DNA of 64,000 nt from a virus. Below, piece after piece: positions 27,519 through 34,798 of this stretch (within the stretch, counting starts at the first letter, position 1; the number at the start of each line of letters is the position of its first letter). Location: positions 45,193 to 109,192 of IMG/VR virus record IMGVR_UViG_3300009103_002144; one strand, given 5' to 3'. The translations under genes and the position numbers were made by a program. The notes under the pieces are model-generated. The model saw only the letters and a program-made list of their open reading frames with translations, searched no databases and had not been told where the DNA came from.

Positions 27519-28019
27519 CTAAACAGGCGTATGAAGAAACACCTGGTGTACACATTCAACCACACCGTAAGAGTGCGAATCAACATGCATGTCAAGCTCA
27601 GCGTAGGTTGAATATTTACTCCGCATTTGATTATCATGATCAAAGCCAGTAATAATCACAAAGGGTATTCCGTTTTGTGAACAATAATGACAGCAATTAA
27701 CCACATTCATTGAATTACCAGAAGAAGAAATCAATATTACTAGAGTCGTATCCGTTACAAAATCTTGAAGAAACCTTTTGTAGGCTTCATCCATTCCAAA
27801 ATCATTAATGTAGCAAGTAAGTCTTGAAGCATCAGAAAAAGCATACGCTTTTTTTCCCAAAAGCTTTGTATAATCTTGCGCAATATGAGAACAAATTGCA
27901 TTGCTACCACCATTACCGATCATGATTACTTCAGTATAAGCGGAAAGAAGTTGCTTCAATCTATCTACTAAACTTTCGTCTATCTCATCGATCGCTTTTT
28001 GTACATCAATTAGCTTCAT
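27519..28019 (-). CDS. gmhA: Phosphoheptose isomerase-like SIS-domain protein
   Basis: A 166-residue SIS-fold protein. GNGGSNAICSHIAQDYTKLL at about 36-55 is the GmhA signature around the sugar-phosphate site, and LVILISSSGNSMNVVNCC with FVIITGFDHD completes the SIS core. GmhA converts sedoheptulose-7-P to heptose-7-P, the first step of nucleotide-heptose synthesis. It is shorter than typical GmhA (about 190), with a reduced N-terminal helix, so a related SIS isomerase is possible. It sits between a HAD phosphatase and an FkbM methyltransferase, fitting a heptose route. Confidence 0.78.
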   Translation of the reverse strand: MKLIDVQKAIDEIDESLVDRLKQLLSAYTEVIMIGNGGSNAICSHIAQDYTKLLGKKAYAFSDASRLTCYINDFGMDEAYKRFLQDFVTDTTLVILISSSGNSMNVVNCCHYCSQNGIPFVIITGFDHDNQMRSKYSTYAELDMHVDSHSYGVVECVHQVFLHTPV

Positions 28020-28647
28020 CTTTTCTCACATAAAGTGCATCGCCCCAGCCGTGTTTTGTCATCTCTGTCATGGTTCTTTCAAAACCATACTGTGACAGAA
28101 ATTCATCAAGCTCTGATATAAGCGCGCAGTCCTCATAGAGGTGCTTTTCATTAACCTCAAGATAAACATAATCCAAATACTTTAATTGTTCATACATCCC
28201 ATTAAGAGCAAGAAGCTCGGCACCTTGAATATCGATATTCGCAAAGTTAAACAATGATCGATCAAAGCCCTTCTTGTCCATCATTGTATCAACGCGGAAG
28301 GCCCATGTTTGTACTTTCATGATATACTGAACATTCGGATGTTCTTTTGAATGTTCATCAAATTCTAAAAGAGAAGAAGACTCACCGTTATTTGCGATAT
28401 TAAGCTCAACCAATTTATCATCTTCATTGCAGGCTGCTCCAAAAACAACTGTTGAACCGAAATCATTGATTGTTCTATTTATCAAATGTGGGGCAATACC
28501 GATATTCGCCTCAACCCATATTATCCTATGAATTCCACAAGACTTATATCCCTCTAACTCTTCCGCCACATGCGCGCCAAGATGTAAAACACCGGTAACG
28601 GGGGTTTCATCAAATAGCGGTTTCAGTTGCTCAAATTTTATTAACAT
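28006..28647 (-). CDS. FkbM-family methyltransferase
   Basis: A 213-residue class I methyltransferase of FkbM type. TGVLHLGAHVAEELEGYK is motif I, IIWVEANIGIAPHL gives the acidic end of strand 2, NIANNGESSSLLE matches the conserved N-x-S-SS-L segment of FkbM proteins, and FANIDIQGAELLALNG is the typical D-I-Q-G-x-E motif. The family O-methylates sugars in capsules, O-antigens and glycolipids. Overlaps gmhA by 14 bp and abuts the downstream-coded GT2 gene by one base. Confidence 0.88.
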   Translation of the reverse strand: MLIKFEQLKPLFDETPVTGVLHLGAHVAEELEGYKSCGIHRIIWVEANIGIAPHLINRTINDFGSTVVFGAACNEDDKLVELNIANNGESSSLLEFDEHSKEHPNVQYIMKVQTWAFRVDTMMDKKGFDRSLFNFANIDIQGAELLALNGMYEQLKYLDYVYLEVNEKHLYEDCALISELDEFLSQYGFERTMTEMTKHGWGDALYVRKDEAN

Positions 28648-29379
28648 CTAGTCTCCACGCTCAAGAAGAGCTCTTATCTGCATTCGCGCATTATTTTTCA
28701 CATCGACAAGATCTTTGTGCAGAGCCTGCTTCTTCGAGCTATTAAAATTAGAGGCCTCATGAATTCTGTGGTCTACTAGGGCCTCGTCCAGATTAGCGAA
28801 CTTTAATCCCGCAAAAACACAGCGAGACCACAGGTCATAATCTTCTACCGCATTTAGCGGGTCATAAAATCCAACAACATCAGTATGAATTGATTTTCTA
28901 TATATTACGCTACTATTACAGATTGGATTTTCTTTACGATGCAAAATAGAATGGTATATTTCAGAGTTTGTCGATGGTAAAACTGGGGCTCCGGTCTTTA
29001 AATTTTCAGACTCATCGATGTAACGCATTTGCGTTCCAATGATATCAACATCTTCGGTTATACGAGCAACTTGCTTTTCTAGTTTGGTAGAATGCCATAA
29101 ATCATCAGCATCACAGATAGCTATCCACTCGCCAGTTGCATTAGCTATAGCATAATTTAGCGCGAGGCTTTTACCTTTTGTTGGAAAAAACATATTTTTC
29201 ACCCCACTCTCAAGCTGGGCAACCATCGAATCAACCATAAGATGGCTGGAATCGGAAGAGCCATTATCAACAAAAACTAATTCAACTGCTGAATATGTCT
29301 GTTCAAATAAAGACTCAATAGTTCGAAGAATATACTTTTCAGCATCTCTGTAGGGGATTATAACTGAAACTGTGGTCAT
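28648..29379 (-). CDS. Glycosyltransferase, GT2-like (GT-A fold)
   Basis: A 243-residue enzyme. Motifs: SVIIPYRDAEKYILRTIESL at the N-terminus, ELVFVDNGSSDSSHLM as the nucleotide site, WIAICDADDLWHSTKLEKQ as the Asp-x-Asp-Asp metal site, and NAVEDYDLWSRCVFAG as the catalytic-base segment. It is shorter than the other two close paralogues at 26313 and 31886 but has all motifs. Overlaps the GT6-like gene by 4 bp. Confidence 0.88.
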   Translation of the reverse strand: MTTVSVIIPYRDAEKYILRTIESLFEQTYSAVELVFVDNGSSDSSHLMVDSMVAQLESGVKNMFFPTKGKSLALNYAIANATGEWIAICDADDLWHSTKLEKQVARITEDVDIIGTQMRYIDESENLKTGAPVLPSTNSEIYHSILHRKENPICNSSVIYRKSIHTDVVGFYDPLNAVEDYDLWSRCVFAGLKFANLDEALVDHRIHEASNFNSSKKQALHKDLVDVKNNARMQIRALLERGD

Positions 29380-30131
29380 GAACGTACCTCAGCATGATTT
29401 TTATCTAAAGCTACAATCTTAGCAGGATAACCAACTTCTTGGGGGTTGTTATATTCTGCAAAACAATAAGACGGAGTCATAATCTTTAGATAACGAAGGT
29501 TCTCGGGTCTAGTCACATATTCGTTTAAGTGAGATTCATCATGCCAAACCGCGACTATTCCTCTAGAATTATCATCATCAATATTCGTAGATATCTCTTT
29601 CGACATTCGAATGAACGCCTCATAAGCTCCACCGTTAAATCCACCCGCTACATAGCATGGTCGATAGCGATGGGGAGAGATAAATGCTTTTGATTGTTGT
29701 CTAGACTCTGGTGTGCCCAGTGGGTGCTGGGGTGTTTTTCCAAGATAAAACCCGGGGTGGGCGGTGGCTACAAGACCGTATGTCTTTTGGGGCATCACTT
29801 CTTTTCCCACTTCTTGTACTACAAGCATATCAGCGTCAGAATAAAAAAGGTACTCCGGCCTCTCTAAATTTAAGCTCTCCAATCTATCGTCCAATGTAGC
29901 AAAGTGACGATAACGATAAAGCGTATCTCCAGGGAATCCCATTCTTTCGATATGAAAGATTTGATGACTTAATCTTGTCTCGGGAATGTATTTCTGTGCA
30001 CCTTCAATATCATCAGTAAAAAGATAACATATTATCTCTTCATCTCTTAGAAAATTTTGAGCTATTGAAGAATAAAGCCCGGTCAAAAACTGGGTATATT
30101 TTCCGGTAGCGATTGTTAGAATGCCGATCAT
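29376..30131 (-). CDS. Family GT6 glycosyltransferase (ABO/alpha-1,3-Gal type) with DxD
   Basis: A 251-residue protein of the GT6 family, which in animals makes the A, B and alpha-Gal epitopes. Diagnostic parts are YLFYSDADMLVVQEVGKEV (metal motif Asp99-Ala-Asp101), VATAHPGFYLG, YVAGGFNGGAYEAF at about 160-173, RGIVAVWHDESHLNEY at about 190-205, and MTPSYCFAEYNNP. All catalytic-site landmarks of the family seem to be present. Most bacterial GT6 enzymes I know of have Asn-x-Asn, whereas this one keeps the metal-binding DxD of animal enzymes. It would add an alpha-1,3-linked Gal/GalNAc-type sugar, retaining configuration. Confidence 0.88.
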   Translation of the reverse strand: MIGILTIATGKYTQFLTGLYSSIAQNFLRDEEIICYLFTDDIEGAQKYIPETRLSHQIFHIERMGFPGDTLYRYRHFATLDDRLESLNLERPEYLFYSDADMLVVQEVGKEVMPQKTYGLVATAHPGFYLGKTPQHPLGTPESRQQSKAFISPHRYRPCYVAGGFNGGAYEAFIRMSKEISTNIDDDNSRGIVAVWHDESHLNEYVTRPENLRYLKIMTPSYCFAEYNNPQEVGYPAKIVALDKNHAEVRS

Positions 30132-30991
30132 TTTCGTTCCCTAAATGGTAAATCTACAACAAAATGCGCAGCATTTGGAATGTATTTAGATAATTTTGAG
30201 ACGTCAATCTCAAGCCCCTCATTCCATTTCTTAAGTAAATGCTCTGAAGATATTTCACCGCTTCGGTTTTTGTGCGTATCCTGTACTCGATTCAAGGGGT
30301 TATTAAACAGAGAAGACTCAGTATAGCATACGCACATATCAGGAATCGCAAAAGTAAACTGTAAAGTTTGCATCGCTTCTTCGAAAGAATTCGGAGCCGT
30401 AAATTCTAAATGCTGGATCCAGCTAAGTAATTGATTTGTTCTGAATACATTACCGTCTACAGAAAACGGATAATTCCAGTCATATTGTGAATTTCTCCAG
30501 CTCCATAGAAAGTGGTTATTCTGAACGCTACCATCAGGAATTGGTTGGGTTCTATTAATTGGATAGCAGTAATTAAGGTGCATCCCCATCCGAAGGGAAT
30601 ATGTCAATATTTGTGGATTATTCATTAGAATATTCGCGCATGTATCAGTATCGAACGGTCGTCGAAACACAATATCATCGACCAGAAACAGACACAACGG
30701 ACCAGCATTTTTTAGAAACGTTAGCACCTGACCTTTGAAGTCATTATCTTCATAAAAATGAATACCGTTGGTCTTCGATTTTACTTCTTCTAAAGCCGGT
30801 AAATATTCATCATCATAGCTATATAAAACAGTAATATCACGAATGGGATTTACATACTTCATCGATCGTAATAACGCGAACAATTGTAAGGGCCGATTTC
30901 TAGAAAAAATACAAATACTAGTTTGCCCAGACCATCGGCAAGAGTGAACTAAAGAATGTGAATGTGCCGAATGGTCATGATCATGAGGCAT
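30128..30991 (-). CDS. Putative GT-A-type glycosyltransferase with His-rich N-terminus
   Basis: A 287-residue protein. After an unusual N-terminus HDHDHSAHSHSLVHS, the region CIFSRNRPLQLFALLRSM resembles the first strand of GT-A enzymes, and GPLCLFLVDDIVFRRPFD places an Asp-Asp pair where the metal motif is expected. The start ATG overlaps the previous stop as TAATG, so the His-rich lead is real and not a start-site error. Similar proteins lie in sugar clusters of bacteria and viruses. Donor unknown; the His stretch may bind metal, which is inference. Confidence 0.65.
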   Translation of the reverse strand: MPHDHDHSAHSHSLVHSCRWSGQTSICIFSRNRPLQLFALLRSMKYVNPIRDITVLYSYDDEYLPALEEVKSKTNGIHFYEDNDFKGQVLTFLKNAGPLCLFLVDDIVFRRPFDTDTCANILMNNPQILTYSLRMGMHLNYCYPINRTQPIPDGSVQNNHFLWSWRNSQYDWNYPFSVDGNVFRTNQLLSWIQHLEFTAPNSFEEAMQTLQFTFAIPDMCVCYTESSLFNNPLNRVQDTHKNRSGEISSEHLLKKWNEGLEIDVSKLSKYIPNAAHFVVDLPFRERK

Positions 30992-31896
30992 TATCTAATC
31001 CCCTCCACCACTTCAAGAATTCTATTACAACGATTCACGAATGTGTGTTCTTTTCTTACAAGCTCTATAATACTATTTTCAAATTCTAAATTGCGATTCT
31101 TCAAATACTCGTTTGTTTTAATTGCGATTTGTTCGCAATCTTCTTCATAAAAGTCTTCACCACAAATCTCTTTAACCACAGGACTATTACAAAATGTCGG
31201 TTGCCCATAAGAGATGTTCTTAAAAAGCCGGCATGGAACATATCGGTTCTCTTTTTGCCAGCCAGCCACTATTGCTGGAGCCTGATTCGATGAGCGTATT
31301 AGCTTTATCATATTCTCTCGATCGACACCTCGATGAGCATGAACCGGGATACCCATCCTTGAGTGCATTGCCTGAGCATATTCTTGTAGTTGTTGTAGAT
31401 TTCCCATTGGACCATCTGTTACAGACCCAACCCAATTTACAGCCATATTAACTTCTGGTGCAGGAACAGGATCATATATCATTTCTTCCGGAAGCAAATC
31501 AGTCGCCCAGGGCTGGTAAAGACATTTGTCATTTTCTTGCCAGTATGTAAAAGCGCTTAAACGTTCAGCTGCTCTTTCGGGAAGCAAAGTATCCTTAGTA
31601 TATACCTGGAGGTTTATGTAATTATCATTTTGTCTAAATCGGATATCGTCGACGTTGTGTAAAACGTAAAAGCTGTCTTTGTTAATACTCAAAGTCTTAC
31701 AATCAATCCCACATGCGATTACCAAAGAATTCTTAAGAAACGAATTCTCAACTTTTTCAGCGGTATTTTCAATCCAAACTGTCTCAAGGCCGAGTGACTC
31801 AAACGCCTTAAAAAAACAATCATGAATGTAGCTATGCGTATGAGAATGAAGTGGTAATCCCCATATAATAATTTTATCAAAAGAGCTACTTGTCAT
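30991..31896 (-). CDS. Putative glycosyltransferase (GT-B-like), unassigned family
   Basis: A 301-residue protein. The N-terminal half reads as alternating strands and helices with IIIWGLPLHSHTHSYIHDCF at the start, and NMAVNWVGSVTDGPMGNLQQLQEYA around residues 148-172 fits the start of a donor domain. YVPCRLFKNISYGQPTFCNSP at about 223-243 resembles the conserved helix that holds the nucleotide in capsule transferases that track a membrane acceptor. No classical EX7E motif. Assigned by neighbourhood and fold pattern, so only moderately sure. Confidence 0.6.
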   Translation of the reverse strand: MTSSSFDKIIIWGLPLHSHTHSYIHDCFFKAFESLGLETVWIENTAEKVENSFLKNSLVIACGIDCKTLSINKDSFYVLHNVDDIRFRQNDNYINLQVYTKDTLLPERAAERLSAFTYWQENDKCLYQPWATDLLPEEMIYDPVPAPEVNMAVNWVGSVTDGPMGNLQQLQEYAQAMHSRMGIPVHAHRGVDRENMIKLIRSSNQAPAIVAGWQKENRYVPCRLFKNISYGQPTFCNSPVVKEICGEDFYEEDCEQIAIKTNEYLKNRNLEFENSIIELVRKEHTFVNRCNRILEVVEGIR

Positions 31897-32671
31897 TCTT
31901 TATATTCTCCATTATTTGTTCGTATTGCCACTCTGCCATTACAGGCGGCCTTTCACCCGCTATTAAGCCCATCGTTTTATAGAGGTGATAATACATGTCA
32001 GATATCAATATGACAATATTCGGATTATAGTCTTCTCTAACTGTTTGTGTGTAATCGATCAATACCTCATTGATGTTAGCAAATTTTGCAAATGGCATCA
32101 TTCTACACCAAAGCTCAAAATCTTCTGCAAGGTGCCATAGATCTGAATAACCGCCAACGCGCAGCATCACCCGACGTCTAACCACGACAGAGGGATGACA
32201 TATCGGATTTTGACCGATCATGAGCATTTGCTTCATGCTATTATCTTCTACGGCATAATTTACTTTCTTTCCAAACGTCCCTATTTCCTCGACCCTACCA
32301 TCGGGATCTAATGTTCTTATTTGAGTCCCGATTATATCTAAGTGAGGTTGCTCTTCGAATAGCTTCATTTGCTTTTCAAGCTTATCAGGATACCAATAGT
32401 CATCATCATCTTGACGAGCTATAAATTCGCAATCAGAATTGTATATTCCATAATTTAAAGCAGGAACTAAGCCCTGCTCTTTGCAATGTACTATTCTTAC
32501 ATTCGCAGTATCAGCAAATTTGTGAGCAATATCACAACTAGAATCCGTGCTATTGTTATCGACTATTAGTGTTTCGAAATCTCGATACGTCTGGTCGGCT
32601 ATGGATTTAAGTGAGGCTGCTAACGTTTTCTCCCCATTATAGACGGGTAGAATAATTGAGACTTTTGGCAT
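31886..32671 (-). CDS. Glycosyltransferase, GT2-like (GT-A fold)
   Basis: A 261-residue enzyme with full GT2 motif set: SIILPVYNGEKTLAASLKSI, ETLIVDNNSTDSSCD, CEFIARQDDDDYWYPDKLE (Asp-rich metal site) and LWHLAEDFELWCRM (catalytic-base segment). The same motif order and spacing occur in the genes at 26313 and 28648, so the three look like a local duplication series. Starts 3 bp after the two-domain transferase gene and overlaps the next by 11 bp. Confidence 0.88.
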   Translation of the reverse strand: MPKVSIILPVYNGEKTLAASLKSIADQTYRDFETLIVDNNSTDSSCDIAHKFADTANVRIVHCKEQGLVPALNYGIYNSDCEFIARQDDDDYWYPDKLEKQMKLFEEQPHLDIIGTQIRTLDPDGRVEEIGTFGKKVNYAVEDNSMKQMLMIGQNPICHPSVVVRRRVMLRVGGYSDLWHLAEDFELWCRMMPFAKFANINEVLIDYTQTVREDYNPNIVILISDMYYHLYKTMGLIAGERPPVMAEWQYEQIMENIKNDK

Positions 32672-32673
32672 CT

Positions 32674-34614
32674 TTATTTCTCATTTGACTTTTCATATGT
32701 AATAAATGTAGAAGGATGCCCTCGTTGTACAGAGATATGCGGAACTTTTTGTGAAAAATCTACCTTATTGTGAAAAATCCAACCTCCCAATTCATCGGCC
32801 AGTTTTCCCGACAATTCAACGATTTCTGATTCTGTTACTTCTGCCCACGGCTTATCAAACATCACATTATTTTCAGCTGTATCTTCTGTATCTAATCGAT
32901 ACATACTCTTCCAGAACTTGCCCCAATGAAGTCTATATTGTCCTATCTTATTCGCGATATTATACCACGAATAGTGGTGGACGCCTGGTAAAGACTCAAT
33001 TGCTCTATTGAACCACTCTTCATATTGCTTTCTTGCTTGCTCATTTCCAGCCAAGCCAGCCAATCTAACGCTATGGACAGACTGATCATAAAAGCCAGCA
33101 TGAGGTAATACTTCCCCAGTCTCCTTGTCGATATAGTCACAGCTGTCTGTCCCCGGGGAGGCATACTCAAAGCCGGCTTCATCAACATTCAAAAGCGCTT
33201 TTGGGATTCCCTGAGTAATGCTCGGAATATTTCTACTTAAGCGCCACTTCCAGGGATTTATATCCATCCGAACTTTTTCTGAAGACCCCCAATATTCAAT
33301 GACCGGTAGTGACACTATGTTCGCATACCTTGGAAAATTCCTTAGAAGATTTCTAATTTTCTGATAATCATCTTCATGAACGACTTCATCTGCATCCATT
33401 TGCCAACAATATTCTGATGTACATAAATCTCTAGCAGCTGCTTTTAATTTTCCATCTGACTCGTATGCAAAGCTTGGACTTTCCGGATCCACAATATTCT
33501 GGTGCACCTTTAATCGTCCATCGCCTTGTGCAGAAGCCATGAATTGCAGCTCTTCCCAGGTACCATCAGTTGAACCGCCGTCTAGTACAATAACTTCGTC
33601 ACAAAATCCAAGCATTGAGCTTACAGTGGCTTTCCAAGGATACTTCATTTGAGAAGCATTACGTAGGGTAGTGTATCCACTCAGGGTTGGAGTATAATTC
33701 ATAATCTGCTTTATTGCGACCCAGAATCGATCTCTAGCTGCATAGAGATATGAGAGCATCGTTAACTCATCCCCAGCGAACCACTCTTCATCTTTGTGCT
33801 GGACATTTTCATTAAGCGCCAACTTGCAACCAAGCGCCCGGGCCTCGATAACCATTCTCGGACATGTGTCCCCACCTTTTGGAAGATAAACAAAACCTTC
33901 GGAAGCAGCTAGCTTTGCTAAGAGCTGTTCGTGTGGCATACCCCACACAATTTCATAATCCAAATTATTCTTCTTACAGTGCTCTTCAGCATTATCTGCA
34001 CCCTTTATCCATGAATCAGAACCGAGGATAATCCATCCCTTGCGGTCTTCTTCGTTTGTCGTTTCTGCCAACAGGTTAATAGTCTGGAAAAACCGATCAT
34101 CAAAAACACTGCTTAAAACACACCTAGCATTTTCTTCTAAAAACGGAAATCTTTCTAGATACCTCTTTTCTTGAGCCTCACTCATCCACCAAATAGTTTT
34201 AGCTGCATGAAAGAAAGCTGATATCATTTTTCCATGTAGCTGCTCAGAACAATCACAAGGTGAACCAGTTTCATGCTCATGTTTTTCTATCGATCGATAC
34301 TGACAAAACTTATAATCATACTCTAGAATGGAGTACTGAATATTACCAATTATGGAAGGGATTAGGTCAGGTTTAAGAGATGAAAAATTCCCAAAGACCC
34401 AGTGCTTTTCAACACCATCTCTGAGAAGATCCATAGTGACTTTATTTGCATGTAGCTTCTGAATATTCAAATCAGTAGCTGAGGTGATCAAAGCTTCGGT
34501 GGTCATTTCAGCTCCACCAGCATAATCTTCAACAAAAAAATCTGCTACAAATATAACATCCGCAGCTGGGTCTAGTTGGACCGCCTGCGGAGTATCAAAG
34601 GGACTACCAAACAT
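32674..34614 (-). CDS. Two-domain glycosyltransferase (GT-B-like + GT2 fusion)
   Basis: A protein of 646 residues when begun at ATG 34614, which has AGGAG 7 bases upstream (the TTG just before it is the alternative). Residues 1-300 look like a GT-B transferase: VIFVADFFVEDYAGGAEMTTE at the N-terminus and a donor site with GDTCPRMVIEARALGCKLAL. Residues about 310-560 are a GT2 domain: YTTLRNASQMKYPWKATVSS, CDEVIVLDGGSTDGTWEE, and CWQMDADEVVHEDDY (Asp-x-Asp). Such fusions build two linkages in sequence. It is the first gene of the island. Confidence 0.85.
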   Translation of the reverse strand: MFGSPFDTPQAVQLDPAADVIFVADFFVEDYAGGAEMTTEALITSATDLNIQKLHANKVTMDLLRDGVEKHWVFGNFSSLKPDLIPSIIGNIQYSILEYDYKFCQYRSIEKHEHETGSPCDCSEQLHGKMISAFFHAAKTIWWMSEAQEKRYLERFPFLEENARCVLSSVFDDRFFQTINLLAETTNEEDRKGWIILGSDSWIKGADNAEEHCKKNNLDYEIVWGMPHEQLLAKLAASEGFVYLPKGGDTCPRMVIEARALGCKLALNENVQHKDEEWFAGDELTMLSYLYAARDRFWVAIKQIMNYTPTLSGYTTLRNASQMKYPWKATVSSMLGFCDEVIVLDGGSTDGTWEELQFMASAQGDGRLKVHQNIVDPESPSFAYESDGKLKAAARDLCTSEYCWQMDADEVVHEDDYQKIRNLLRNFPRYANIVSLPVIEYWGSSEKVRMDINPWKWRLSRNIPSITQGIPKALLNVDEAGFEYASPGTDSCDYIDKETGEVLPHAGFYDQSVHSVRLAGLAGNEQARKQYEEWFNRAIESLPGVHHYSWYNIANKIGQYRLHWGKFWKSMYRLDTEDTAENNVMFDKPWAEVTESEIVELSGKLADELGGWIFHNKVDFSQKVPHISVQRGHPSTFITYEKSNEK

Positions 34615-34617
34615 CAA

Positions 34618-34798
34618 AACACTCCTGCTGATGCAATAATAAGCCCTCTTGATCGACTGTAAAGAAAGAAAAATCAGTTTTTTTAGTGTACAAATTTTAC
34701 AGCGACTGTATATTAATTCTGAATTCAGTTCTTCAGTAACTAATCAAATATTCTAACTTATCTAATTTATAGATTTATTAATTAAATTAATTCAGTAA
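34618..34798. other. AT-rich intergenic region between fibre genes and glycan island
   Basis: About 180 bp without a gene, the longest gap on the minus strand. It holds a direct repeat of CGACTGTA (34654-34661 and 34703-34710), an inverted pair CTGTAAA (34657-34663) / TTTACAG (34696-34702), and very AT-rich sequence near the end of the fibre gene. On the minus strand TATAAATT (34771 to 34764) is one base from the T4 late consensus TATAAATA. It is the natural place for a terminator of the fibre operon and a promoter for the glycan operon, but no strong stem with a T-tract is seen. Confidence 0.5.
34636..34663 (-). promoter_or_regulatory. Possible sigma-70-type promoter of the glycan operon
   Basis: On the minus strand TTTACA (34663-34658), a 16-base spacer and TATTAT (34641-34636) differ from the TTGACA/TATAAT consensus by one base each. 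The predicted transcription start near 34629 would fall at the ribosome-binding site of the gene starting at 34614, giving a very short leader, which weakens the call. Confidence 0.35.

Noticed and set aside
34764-34771. TATAAATT as a confirmed late promoter
   Set aside because: Only one base from the T4 consensus, but it is in very AT-rich sequence, about 150 bp from the next gene, and not repeated before other late genes.
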